A DNA stretch of 7,442 nt, from positions 1-7,442 of the forward strand of contig JAFDFV010000078.1 of assembly GCA_019309665.1 (NCBI GenBank), in the 5' to 3' direction. A program made the position numbers and the translations under genes. The DNA is from Deltaproteobacteria bacterium (GTDB lineage Bacteria > Desulfobacterota > Desulfobacteria > Desulfobacterales > ETH-SRB1). Positions 1-7,012 of the stretch are shown in pieces; within the stretch, counting starts at the first letter, position 1, and each line of letters begins with the position of its first letter. A model generated the notes under the pieces. That model was not told the origin of the DNA. It worked only from the letters and a program-made list of their open reading frames with translations, and did not search any database.

Positions 1-140
1 ATTGAATACAAATGCAAGAAGATGTGACACCATTACTCGAGTAAAAAATAGTGTGAATTGGAATACAAGCTTCCAGTTTGAATTTGCATGACTGATGGGA
101 CGGGCTTGAGGGAGGGCTGGTGGAAAATACGGATTAAATC

Positions 141-169
141 TTGTATAATTTTTTTATATTTGGTATAAA
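141..169 (+). promoter_or_regulatory. Possible sigma70-type promoter for the hdr locus
   Basis: TTGTAT at 141-146 and TATAAA at 164-169 are separated by 17 bases, inside an AT-rich stretch. The -10 matches the consensus at 5 of 6 positions, the -35 at only 3 of 6. Transcription would start near 176 and leave an untranslated leader of about 110 bases before the ATG at 289. It is the best candidate seen upstream of the first gene, but AT-rich DNA gives such matches by chance, and the true promoter could lie left of the window. Confidence 0.35.
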
Positions 170-274
170 GAAAGTTTTGCTTGCTCATAATAATTTATTG
201 ATACCTAAAACCTGCTTGAAGAATTTAAATTGCACCTGCGGCAAACTAAGCTTGTGAAAAATACGGGTTAATTT

Positions 275-280
275 TGGAGG
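275..280 (+). promoter_or_regulatory. Ribosome binding site that decides the start of the first gene
   Basis: TGGAGG lies 8 bases before the ATG at 289. The reading frame also has a TTG at 274, but that codon overlaps this Shine-Dalgarno sequence and has none of its own upstream, so the ATG at 289 is the preferred start. Confidence 0.75.
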
Positions 281-288
281 GTAACTGC

Positions 289-2040
289 ATGTTGTTTACT
301 GTTCTTCTTTATATCTCTCTTTTTGTCTTTCTTCTTGGTATGATCTACAAGGTTTCCACCTGGTTCTCGCGAAAAATAGGAATTGCGTCTAAAAATTTTA
401 CGACATCTGAAAGAATATCAGCGGCAGTAAAGGGCATATCGGGCGTTATATTCAGCCCAAAAATCCTTATTCTTGCTAAAGTTTTCTTGCTCGACGTTGT
501 GCTGCAAAGAAGAATTCTGAAAGAAAACCTCCTCCGGTGGATTATGCATATGCTGATATTTACCGGATTCATGATGCTGCTGCTGATGCATGCCTTTGAC
601 TCTTTTATAACCTCACCTCTTTTTAAAGAATATTATTCTACTGTAAACCCGTTTTTATTTCTCAGGAATTTTTTCGGTATTATGGTTTTAGCCGGCCTGA
701 TGATCGCCGTTTACAGGCGCTTTATTCTGAAAGTGCCCCGCCTCAAAACCAGCCCCATGGACTACTATGCCATCATTATTCTAACTGTTATTATGATTTC
801 AGGTATTCTTCTGGAAGGTATAAAAATAACATCATATACTGAATTCCAGAATATGGTGGAAAATTATTCCGCCCTTGATGATGAGGGAGAAATACTGGCA
901 CTTGAAAAATTATGGGTTAAGGATTTTGGTCTGGTTTCACCGAATGTTAAAGGGCCGATTGATCCTGCGATTATCCCCCTCTCTAAAGAATTACATAATA
1001 TGAACTGTGCTGAGTGCCATTCCTCACCCAAATGGGCGTTTACCGGTTATCCGGTCTCCAGGATTTTAAGCCCTGTTGCTTTATTTCTGGACAGGTCGGG
1101 AGTAACGACGCTTTTATGGTATATTCATTTCCTTGCATGCTTTATCGGCCTCGCTTATCTGCCTTTCAGCAAGATGTTTCATTTCATCGCCAGTCCTATA
1201 AGCCTCCTTGCAAACGCTGTAATGGATAAAGACAAATCTTTTCCTGCAAATATCGCAACCAGACAGGCAATGGAACTGGATGCATGTACTCACTGCGGCA
1301 CTTGCAGTCTTACATGTTCGGTCGCAACGGCCTTTGATAAAATAGGTAATTTAAATATTCTTCCTTCAGAAAAACTGGTATTTCTAAAAACCTATGCCTC
1401 GGGCAAGGATTTAAAAGAAAATGAGCTTAAAGCTATTCAGGAAGGAATTTATCTGTGCACCAATTGTGACCGCTGCACAGTCGTGTGTCCTGTTGGTATA
1501 AATCTCAGGGAGTTGTGGTTTAACGTAAGAGAAGAACTCATTCAAAAAGGCAATCCAATACCACTTGTGCTTTCACCTTTTTCTTTTTATCGCGGTTTGA
1601 ATCAACAAAAGCTGGATTCAAAAAATTATTCAAATCCTGCGAGTCTAACAAAGGATGCTATTACAGACAAATGCGAGTTAATGAAAAATCCTGATAAAGT
1701 AATTTCTTTAACTCCAGTTAATAAAGAATTTAAGGAAAAAGTAGATCTTTCTTCTCAGGCAACTACCTATTCCTATTGTTTTTCCTGCCAGAACTGCAGC
1801 ACTGTATGCCCGGTAGTGGGTAATTATGAAAATCCGCAAGAGGCTCTTGGCCTGCTGCCGCATCAAATCATGCGTTCTGTCGGACTTGGCTTAAAAGATC
1901 TGGCTTTTGGTTCAAAAATGCTCTGGAGTTGCGTAACATGTTACCAATGCCAGGAGCATTGCCCTCAGGGAGTAAAAGTTACCGATGTTTTGTATGAGCT
2001 GAAAAACCTTGCAATAAAAGAGAGTTTTAATAATGAATAA
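289..2040 (+). CDS. Membrane cytochrome b/c fused to Fe-S dicluster and HdrC-type domains
   Basis: The 583-aa product probably moves electrons across the cytoplasmic membrane between quinone or periplasmic cytochrome c and a cytoplasmic Hdr complex. Five hydrophobic helices are visible (about residues 1-21, 81-103, 121-142, 158-178, 272-292), as in the NarI/HdrE/DsrM cytochrome b family. Candidate heme b ligands are H87, H101, H280 and H298; the last pair has the 18-residue spacing of NarI. The loop 179-271 holds CAECH (240-244), a c-type heme motif, and NarI-like topology places it in the periplasm. The cytoplasmic C-terminus has four CxxCxxCxxxC motifs starting at C333, C390, C497 and C548. 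The last two, followed by a CPQGV motif, form a recognisable HdrC unit. No CCG domain is present; that part is supplied by hdrB, whose start overlaps this stop. The fold assignments are strong; the electron direction is inference. It might be annotated hdrC or as a 4Fe-4S dicluster protein. Confidence 0.9.
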   Translation: MLFTVLLYISLFVFLLGMIYKVSTWFSRKIGIASKNFTTSERISAAVKGISGVIFSPKILILAKVFLLDVVLQRRILKENLLRWIMHMLIFTGFMMLLLMHAFDSFITSPLFKEYYSTVNPFLFLRNFFGIMVLAGLMIAVYRRFILKVPRLKTSPMDYYAIIILTVIMISGILLEGIKITSYTEFQNMVENYSALDDEGEILALEKLWVKDFGLVSPNVKGPIDPAIIPLSKELHNMNCAECHSSPKWAFTGYPVSRILSPVALFLDRSGVTTLLWYIHFLACFIGLAYLPFSKMFHFIASPISLLANAVMDKDKSFPANIATRQAMELDACTHCGTCSLTCSVATAFDKIGNLNILPSEKLVFLKTYASGKDLKENELKAIQEGIYLCTNCDRCTVVCPVGINLRELWFNVREELIQKGNPIPLVLSPFSFYRGLNQQKLDSKNYSNPASLTKDAITDKCELMKNPDKVISLTPVNKEFKEKVDLSSQATTYSYCFSCQNCSTVCPVVGNYENPQEALGLLPHQIMRSVGLGLKDLAFGSKMLWSCVTCYQCQEHCPQGVKVTDVLYELKNLAIKESFNNE

Positions 2041-2911
2041 AATGATAAAATATGCATTGTTTCTTGGATGTAACATCCCTGCTCGGGTGCAGCAATATGA
2101 GACCTCGGCCAGGTCTGTGCTTGCTGAGCTTGGCGTTGATTTAGAAGATATTAAAGAGTTTAACTGCTGCGGTTATCCGTTAAGAAATTCGGATTTTAAG
2201 ACATCCGTACTCTTTTCCGCACGGAATCTGGCCCTGGCGGAAAAGCTGGGTTTAAATATGATTACGCTATGCAAATGTTGCTATGGCAGCCTGAAAATGG
2301 CGGAACACCATATGAAGGAAAATTTATTTCTTAAAGATGAAGTCAATGAAACGCTGGCAAAAGAGGGATTAGAGTACAACGGGGATATTGAAATTAAACA
2401 TCTTCTGTCAGCACTTTATTCAGATATAGGAATCAATACATTAAAAGAAAAGATAACAAAAAGTTTCAAGGATATTAAGATTGCTACACATTACGGATGC
2501 CATATCTTACGTCCCAGTGATATTATGCAATTCGACAATCCAGTATCGCCTGTTATTTTCGATCAACTTGTGGAACTGACCGGAGCTAAAAGCATTGACT
2601 GGGCATTAAAACTTGAATGCTGCGGAGCACCTGTACTTGGAATAAATGATGATCTTTCAATGAACCTGACAAAAAATAAGCTGACTGACGGAAAACAAGC
2701 TGGTGCAGACTACATTTGTACTGCCTGCCCCTGGTGCCATCTGCAATTTGACAGCGTACAAAAGATGATGTTAGAGCAGCGACGCTTGAACAATCATCTT
2801 CCGGCAATTCTATTCCCACAGCTCCTTGGGCTGGCTATGGGTATTGATAAGGAAACCCTGGGAATAAGTATGAACCAGATAGATATAAGTGAGCTAAAGT
2901 GCCTAAAGTGA
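2033..2911 (+). CDS. hdrB: Heterodisulfide reductase subunit B homologue
   Basis: The 292-aa protein has two complete CCG domains, the signature of HdrB. The first uses C13, C45-C46, C80 and C83 (LGC, NCCGYP, CKCC). The second uses C156, C196-C197, C232 and C235 (YGC, ECCGAP, CPWC). In methanogen HdrB each CCG domain binds a non-cubane [4Fe-4S] cluster that reduces a disulfide; in bacteria the real substrate is usually unknown. It is a soluble protein expected to dock on the HdrC part of the upstream gene product. The start at 2033 overlaps the previous stop by 8 bases and has AAAGAGAG 8 bases upstream; the ATG at 2042 would be too far from it. The overlap implies translational coupling. The last seven residues (SELKCLK) and the stop codon lie inside the inverted-repeat element at 2887-3078, so the native tail may have been altered. 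No catalytic residue is affected. Confidence 0.95.
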   Translation: MNKMIKYALFLGCNIPARVQQYETSARSVLAELGVDLEDIKEFNCCGYPLRNSDFKTSVLFSARNLALAEKLGLNMITLCKCCYGSLKMAEHHMKENLFLKDEVNETLAKEGLEYNGDIEIKHLLSALYSDIGINTLKEKITKSFKDIKIATHYGCHILRPSDIMQFDNPVSPVIFDQLVELTGAKSIDWALKLECCGAPVLGINDDLSMNLTKNKLTDGKQAGADYICTACPWCHLQFDSVQKMMLEQRRLNNHLPAILFPQLLGLAMGIDKETLGISMNQIDISELKCLK

Positions 2912-2929
2912 GCTAAAGTGCCTAAAGTT
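2887..2929 (+). repeat. Left inverted arm with 19-bp tandem duplication
   Basis: This 43-base arm contains the heptamer CTAAAGT four times, beginning at 2894, 2903, 2913 and 2922, so the copies are 9, 10 and 9 bases apart. It encodes the last seven residues and the TGA stop of hdrB (2888-2911). Confidence 0.85.
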
Positions 2930-3019
2930 AAGGAATTCTGCCATTTTATGTAGCTTTTTTAAGCCGTTAATATGCAAAAGGTGGAATAATTTTTTCAGTA
3001 TTTGTTTATACATTAGCAT

Positions 3020-3028
3020 GCCGAAGGC
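3020..3028. other. Small GCC-GAA-GGC hairpin inside the element
   Basis: Three-base complementary arms around a GAA triplet lie just before the right arm, within a locally GC-rich patch in otherwise AT-rich DNA. It may be a structural tip inside the larger stem-loop. At this length it could be chance. Confidence 0.25.
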
Positions 3029-3035
3029 GTACCGC

Positions 3036-3078
3036 AACTTTAGGCACTTTAATATACTTTAGGCACTTTAGCTCACTT
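3036..3078 (-). repeat. Right inverted arm of the element
   Basis: This is the reverse-complement partner of 2887-2929. It carries ACTTTAG at 3037, 3056 and 3065, and ACTTTAA at 3046, again spaced 9, 10 and 9 bases. The only block that differs from the left arm is 3052-3055, where GCTC is expected and ATAT is found. Confidence 0.85.
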
Positions 3079-3147
3079 CAAATTTTTGCAAAAGCTAAGC
3101 ACTTGTAGAAAGTGTAAACCGGCAAATAAAGGATGCCGTATTATCAT

Positions 3148-3151
3148 AGGA
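3148..3151 (+). promoter_or_regulatory. Ribosome binding site of hdrA
   Basis: AGGA ends 6 bases before the ATG at 3158. It is a short but well-placed Shine-Dalgarno sequence and supports that start. Confidence 0.6.
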
Positions 3152-3157
3152 AAATAA

Positions 3158-6100
3158 ATGTCAAAAGAAAAGATCGGTGCTGTAATGGTTGTAGGCGGCG
3201 GAGTTGCTGGAATGCAGGCCGCACTGGATGTCGCAAATTCAGGCTATTACGTCTATCTTGTTGAGAGAACAAGCTCTATCGGCGGAATCATGTCCCAATT
3301 AGACAAAACCTTTCCGACCAATGACTGTTCCATGTGTATTATCTCGCCCAAACTGGTCGAAGTCGGCAGGCATATCAATATAGAATTACTCACTCTTTCA
3401 GAGGTCAAAGACATATCAGGGGAAGAAGGAAATTTTGAGGTACAGGTAACTCAATACCCGCGTTATGTTGATATGGATAAATGTATCGCATGTGGTCTAT
3501 GCGCACAAAAGTGTCCGAAAAAAGTTGCCAGCGAATATGATGAAAGACTTATAAAGCGCAAGGCAATATATTTAAAATACCCGCAGGCTGTCCCTCTTAA
3601 ATATGCAATTGATTCTGAGAAATGTATCTTCTTTAAAAACGGCAGGTGCAAGGCATGCGAAAAATTCTGCCCCACCGGTGCCATCAACTTTGATGACAAA
3701 AAAAAAGATTTGAGTCTCAAAGTGGGCTCAATCATCCTTGCCACCGGCGTCAGGGCTTACGATCCATCAACTCATGACATTTACGGGTACAAAAAATCTC
3801 CCAATATTCTTACCAGCCTTGAATTTGAACGTATTCTTTCAGCATCAGGCCCTTTTGGCGGCCATCTCGTCAGGCCCTCAGATAAAAAGGAACCAAAAAA
3901 GATCGCATGGCTGCAATGTGTTGGATCAAGAGATACTCATATAGGAGCCAGGGGCTATTGCTCATCAGTCTGCTGTACCTATGCGATAAAAGAGGCCATG
4001 CTTGCCAAAGAACACAGCAAAAAGCCTCTGGATACAGCTATTTTTTATATGGATATACGCACTCACGGAAAAGATTTTGAAAAATATTACAACAGAGGCA
4101 GAGATGAATCAGGCATAAGATTTATAAAATCAAAAATCAGCAATATCTTTCCGGTTGGAGATACAGGCAACCAGATCATACGATACATAGACGAAAACGG
4201 CAGAAGAGTTGATGAAGAATTTGATATAGTTGTCCTCTCAGTTGGACTGGGCATATGCGATGAGGCAATAGAACTGGCTAAAAAATCAGGAGTTAAACTT
4301 GATCATTATAATTTTGTATCAACTACAAGCTTTGACCCTGTAAAAACCTCGGTTCCCGGAATAGCCGTATGCGGAGCCTTTGAGGCTCCGATAGACATCC
4401 CGACATCAGTCATCGAGTCAAGCGCGGCAGCGGGCATGGCAGGAATCAGCCTTTCCGAATCCCGCTGGAGCCTGACAAAGAAAGAAGAAATTCCTGAAGA
4501 AATCGATATCCGCGGAGAACCTCCAAGAATAGGAGTTTTTATTTGCAGATGCGGAACTAACATCGCCGGAGTAGTCGATGTACCGGCTGTAGTCGATTTT
4601 GCGAGTACCCTGCCGTATGTTGTTCATACAGAAGAAAACATGTTTAGTTGCTCGCAGGACACTCAGGATAAGATTACAAAGATAATAAAAGAAAAGCGTC
4701 TGAACCGCGTTGTTGTGTCAGCATGTACTCCCAAAACGCATGAACCGCTTTTCCAGGAAACTTTAATCAATGCCGGTATTAATAAATACCTGTTTGATAT
4801 GGCCAATATCCGCAATCTTTGTTCATGGGTCCACAGCAAAGAACCTGAAAAGGCAACCCAAAAGGCAAAAGAGCTAACCATGATGGCCGTGGCAAAGGTG
4901 GCCTTGCACGAACCTCTAATTGAACCGGAACTGGAAATTAACCAGTCAGCTCTAATCATAGGCGGCGGCATATCCGGCATGGCAGCGGCAAAAACTTTAT
5001 CAGGACAAGGGTATCATACATATCTGATTGAAAAAAATGAAATGTTAGGCGGACAGGCACGGCATATCCATGAAACCTGGCAAGGTGAAGATGTACAGCA
5101 AAATCTAACTGGAATGATTGAAGAAATTCAGTCGGATGACAAGATTGATGTCTATTTGGAATCAGAAATAACAAAGGTTGACGGTTTTGTCGGGAATTTT
5201 AAAACCAGTATCCAAAAGGACGGCAAGGAAGAAGTCCTTGAGCATGGTGTGACAATAATTGCATCAGGAGCCGAAGAGCTTAAGCCTGATAAACATTTGT
5301 ATGGCAAGGATCACCGAGTTCTGACGGGTCTTGAATTGGACCAAAAATTTATTAAAAACGACAATTCTATCAAAAATATAAAATCAGCTCTGTTTATCCA
5401 GTGTGTCGGCTCAAGAATAGAAGAACGTCCTTATTGTTCAAAAACATGCTGTACCCATTCGATAAAAAACGCTCTGCAACTCAAAGAACTCAATCCGGAA
5501 ATGGATATTTTTATTCTTTACAGAGATATGCGCAGTTATGGATTGCGCGAAGACCTGTACCGAAAAGCCCGGAAAAAAGGCATCCTCTTCTTCAGATATG
5601 ACGTTAATAAGGAATTAAGCACAGATAATGACGGGAAAGACTTGCGGATAAGGTTCACTGACTCCACAATTAAACGAAAGATTGAGATAAAGCCGGATCT
5701 TCTGGTTCTTGCATCCGCCATTGTACCGCCGAAAAAAAACCCACTTGCACAAATGTTTAAGGTGACCCTTAATGATGACGGTTTTTTTATGGAAGCGCAC
5801 GTTAAACTCAGGCCTGTTGATTGTGCAACAGACGGTGTATTTATCTGCGGATTAGCACATGCGCCAAAGCCGATTGATGAATCAATAGCGCAGGCGCAGG
5901 CCGCAGCAACAAGAGCTGTAACGCTGCTTGCCAAAAAAACAACAAATATGAGCGGCACGGTTGCGTATATCGATCCTTTAAACTGCTGCAGTTGCGGTGT
6001 ATGCATCAATATCTGTCCCTTTTCAGCACCTGACTTTATTGAGAAAGGCCCGTTTACGGGCAAGGCGGAAATCAACCCTGTTCTCTGCAAGGGCTGCGGG

Positions 6101-6199
6101 CTATGCACAGCATCATGCAGATCAGGCGCAATACATCTTAAAGGATTTGACAATGATCAGATATTTTCACAGATTTTTGCATTAGAAGAAGCAGTATAA
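3158..6199 (+). CDS. hdrA: Double-length heterodisulfide reductase subunit A (two FAD modules)
   Basis: HdrA is the flavin-bearing hub of Hdr complexes, where two-electron chemistry is split into low- and high-potential branches. This 1013-aa protein is much longer than the roughly 650-aa methanogen HdrA and holds two HdrA-like modules. Module 1 has an FAD motif GGGVAG (13-18), CSMC (57-60), an inserted ferredoxin with C109/112/115/119 and C156/164/167/171, and a flavin-domain cluster motif C254, C268, C272-273. Module 2 starts with the HdrA N-terminal Fe-S domain (RCGTNIAG 464-471; C463, C465, C498, C523 candidate ligands). It continues with a second FAD motif GGGISG (602-607), C749, C760, C764-765, and a C-terminal ferredoxin with C943/946/949/953 and C977/980/983/987. 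It is cytoplasmic, with no signal peptide or membrane segment. Fused HdrA of about 1000 aa is common in Desulfobacterota. The two halves carry complementary cluster sets, so both are probably active. Confidence 0.95.
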   Translation: MSKEKIGAVMVVGGGVAGMQAALDVANSGYYVYLVERTSSIGGIMSQLDKTFPTNDCSMCIISPKLVEVGRHINIELLTLSEVKDISGEEGNFEVQVTQYPRYVDMDKCIACGLCAQKCPKKVASEYDERLIKRKAIYLKYPQAVPLKYAIDSEKCIFFKNGRCKACEKFCPTGAINFDDKKKDLSLKVGSIILATGVRAYDPSTHDIYGYKKSPNILTSLEFERILSASGPFGGHLVRPSDKKEPKKIAWLQCVGSRDTHIGARGYCSSVCCTYAIKEAMLAKEHSKKPLDTAIFYMDIRTHGKDFEKYYNRGRDESGIRFIKSKISNIFPVGDTGNQIIRYIDENGRRVDEEFDIVVLSVGLGICDEAIELAKKSGVKLDHYNFVSTTSFDPVKTSVPGIAVCGAFEAPIDIPTSVIESSAAAGMAGISLSESRWSLTKKEEIPEEIDIRGEPPRIGVFICRCGTNIAGVVDVPAVVDFASTLPYVVHTEENMFSCSQDTQDKITKIIKEKRLNRVVVSACTPKTHEPLFQETLINAGINKYLFDMANIRNLCSWVHSKEPEKATQKAKELTMMAVAKVALHEPLIEPELEINQSALIIGGGISGMAAAKTLSGQGYHTYLIEKNEMLGGQARHIHETWQGEDVQQNLTGMIEEIQSDDKIDVYLESEITKVDGFVGNFKTSIQKDGKEEVLEHGVTIIASGAEELKPDKHLYGKDHRVLTGLELDQKFIKNDNSIKNIKSALFIQCVGSRIEERPYCSKTCCTHSIKNALQLKELNPEMDIFILYRDMRSYGLREDLYRKARKKGILFFRYDVNKELSTDNDGKDLRIRFTDSTIKRKIEIKPDLLVLASAIVPPKKNPLAQMFKVTLNDDGFFMEAHVKLRPVDCATDGVFICGLAHAPKPIDESIAQAQAAATRAVTLLAKKTTNMSGTVAYIDPLNCCSCGVCINICPFSAPDFIEKGPFTGKAEINPVLCKGCGLCTASCRSGAIHLKGFDNDQIFSQIFALEEAV

Positions 6200-6224
6200 T
6201 GTAACTCAATGCTCAAATCCCAAT

Positions 6225-6253
6225 TTGACAAAAATAATACTTCGCATTACAAT
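6225..6253 (+). promoter_or_regulatory. Strong sigma70-type promoter of the toxin-antitoxin pair
   Basis: A perfect TTGACA at 6225-6230 is followed by a 17-base spacer and TACAAT (5 of 6) at 6248-6253. Transcription should start near 6260, about 15 bases before the antitoxin ATG. The pair can therefore be expressed independently of the hdr operon, and readthrough could also reach mvhD. Confidence 0.75.
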
Positions 6254-6258
6254 ATGTA
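6248..6258. promoter_or_regulatory. Possible antitoxin operator overlapping the -10
   Basis: TACA-ATA-TGTA is a short inverted repeat that includes the -10 hexamer. ATTAC also occurs twice nearby, beginning at 6246 and 6258. Ribbon-helix-helix antitoxins usually repress their own promoter by binding such sites. The symmetry is short, so this is a suggestion only. Confidence 0.3.
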
Positions 6259-6262
6259 TTAC

Positions 6263-6267
6263 GGAGG
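6263..6267 (+). promoter_or_regulatory. Ribosome binding site that decides the antitoxin start
   Basis: GGAGG sits 7 bases before the ATG at 6275. The upstream in-frame ATG at 6209 precedes the likely promoter and has no such site, so it is not the start. Confidence 0.8.
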
Positions 6268-6274
6268 TGCAAAA

Positions 6275-6517
6275 ATGATTACTTTAAGACTTGATCCTAA
6301 ATTAGAACAAAATGTGCAAAACACAGCAAAAATACTTGGTGTAACAAAATCTGAATTAATCCGTAAAAGCATATCTGAATATATCAATAAAATAGTCCAC
6401 CATAGCCCATGGGAAATCGGAAAAGATTATTTTGGTAAATATTCCAGCGGACAAGGAAATCTGTCGACAGACAGGAAAATACTACTAAAAACGAAAATTA
6501 TGGCAAAAAGAAAATGA
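6275..6517 (+). CDS. vapB: Ribbon-helix-helix antitoxin, VapB type
   Basis: The 80-aa protein begins with a ribbon-helix-helix DNA-binding fold. A beta strand (ITLRLDPKLE) is followed by two helices around QNTAKILGVTKSELIRKSI, as in CopG/Arc-like antitoxins. The tail, about residues 48-80, is polar and basic, with an FGKYSSGQGNLS stretch of the kind that wraps and inhibits a PIN toxin. Its stop overlaps the toxin start in an ATGA junction, the usual coupling of antitoxin and toxin. It most likely neutralises the toxin encoded next and represses its own promoter. The DNA is clearly more AT-rich than the hdr genes: 35 G+C in the 120 bases 6241-6360 by hand count. This fits acquisition from elsewhere. 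The exact antitoxin subfamily cannot be named from sequence alone. Confidence 0.85.
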   Translation: MITLRLDPKLEQNVQNTAKILGVTKSELIRKSISEYINKIVHHSPWEIGKDYFGKYSSGQGNLSTDRKILLKTKIMAKRK

Positions 6518-6924
6518 AAAGAATCCTTATAGATTCAGGGCCGTTAATCGCTTTATTTGACGCGTCGGACAAGCATCACCAAAATGCCATAAATTTCATC
6601 AAAAGCAACAAGTCATTGTTAATAACAACGATAGCCTCAGTAACAGAAACATTGCATTTATTGGATTTTAACCGAAATGCTCAGATAGATTTTTTGGAAT
6701 GGGTAAATTATGGGGCTGTTGAAATTCACAATATCGAAAATTCAGATTTTGGCGGAATCAGGGAGTTAACTTTAAAATATCGTGACCTGCCTATGGATTT
6801 CGCTGACAGTTGCCTCGTGTTGTTGGCAGAAAAACTGAATATCCAGACTATTGCAACTATAGACAGGGATTTCACAATTTATAGAATCAAAGGCAAAAAG
6901 AAATTTAAGGTTGTACTTTCTTAG
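6514..6924 (+). CDS. vapC: PIN-domain ribonuclease toxin, VapC type
   Basis: The 136-aa length is typical of VapC. PIN nucleases cut RNA (tRNA or rRNA in studied VapCs) using a cluster of acidic residues that bind Mg or Mn. The candidates here are D7 in LIDSGPLIALFD, E45 in VTETL, D95 or D98 in MDFADS, and D117 in ATIDRDF. All appear intact, so the toxin looks functional. Translation probably depends on coupling through the 4-base overlap with the antitoxin gene, because only a weak A-rich stretch precedes the ATG. The pair stands between hdrA and mvhD, which are usually direct neighbours, and has no evident role in electron transfer. No integrase, transposase or flanking repeat is seen that would explain how it arrived. 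The RNA target cannot be predicted. Confidence 0.88.
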   Translation: MKRILIDSGPLIALFDASDKHHQNAINFIKSNKSLLITTIASVTETLHLLDFNRNAQIDFLEWVNYGAVEIHNIENSDFGGIRELTLKYRDLPMDFADSCLVLLAEKLNIQTIATIDRDFTIYRIKGKKKFKVVLS

Positions 6925-7012
6925 GACTGGGAAAAGCGTGCTTGATTTTCTGAGATGTTGTAGATGCTTGAAGTTGCTTGCCTTGTCCTCTGATGCCTGT
7001 TAGTCCGCAGCT

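Larger units (their letters stand above)
2887..3078. repeat. 192-bp inverted-repeat element (MITE-like) between hdrB and hdrA
   Basis: The left arm (2887-2929) and the reverse complement of the right arm (3036-3078) are both 43 bases long and agree at 39 positions. The four differences are contiguous, at arm positions 24-27. Between them lie 106 bases of mostly AT-rich DNA (2930-3035) with no credible ORF. The left arm contains two perfect adjacent copies of the 19-mer gtgagctaaagtgcctaaa (2890-2908 and 2909-2927). The element covers the last codons of hdrB and stops 79 bases before hdrA. No target-site duplication is evident at its edges. Its size and long terminal inverted repeats suggest a non-autonomous mobile element, but it could equally be a dispersed intergenic repeat or, as RNA, a large stem-loop affecting the hdrB-hdrA transcript. 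Confidence 0.85.

Noticed and set aside
2..91. Reading frame open from the left edge for 29 codons, ending at TGA 89-91
   Set aside because: Too short to judge; the translated tail has no recognisable motif and could be chance. It might be the end of an upstream gene, but nothing supports this.
274..288. TTG start extending the first gene by five codons
   Set aside because: The TTG overlaps the Shine-Dalgarno sequence of the ATG at 289 and has no binding site of its own.
2887..3078. CRISPR array
   Set aside because: The 19-mers are directly adjacent without spacers and the other copies are inverted, which does not fit an array.
3100..3114. Small stem (CACTT / AAGTG, 5-base loop) upstream of hdrA as a terminator
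   Set aside because: The five-pair stem has no T-run after it and is too weak to call.
5536..6153. 205-codon open frame on the minus strand
   Set aside because: It lies opposite the well-supported hdrA C-terminal module, and its translation shows no family motif; it is a shadow of the cysteine- and alanine-rich coding strand.
6209..6274. Longer antitoxin start at 6209
   Set aside because: It would start upstream of the likely transcription start and encode a 22-residue extension unlike a ribbon-helix-helix N-terminus; GGAGG precedes 6275.
6925..7012. Terminator after vapC
   Set aside because: No stable GC stem followed by a T-run was found in this gap.
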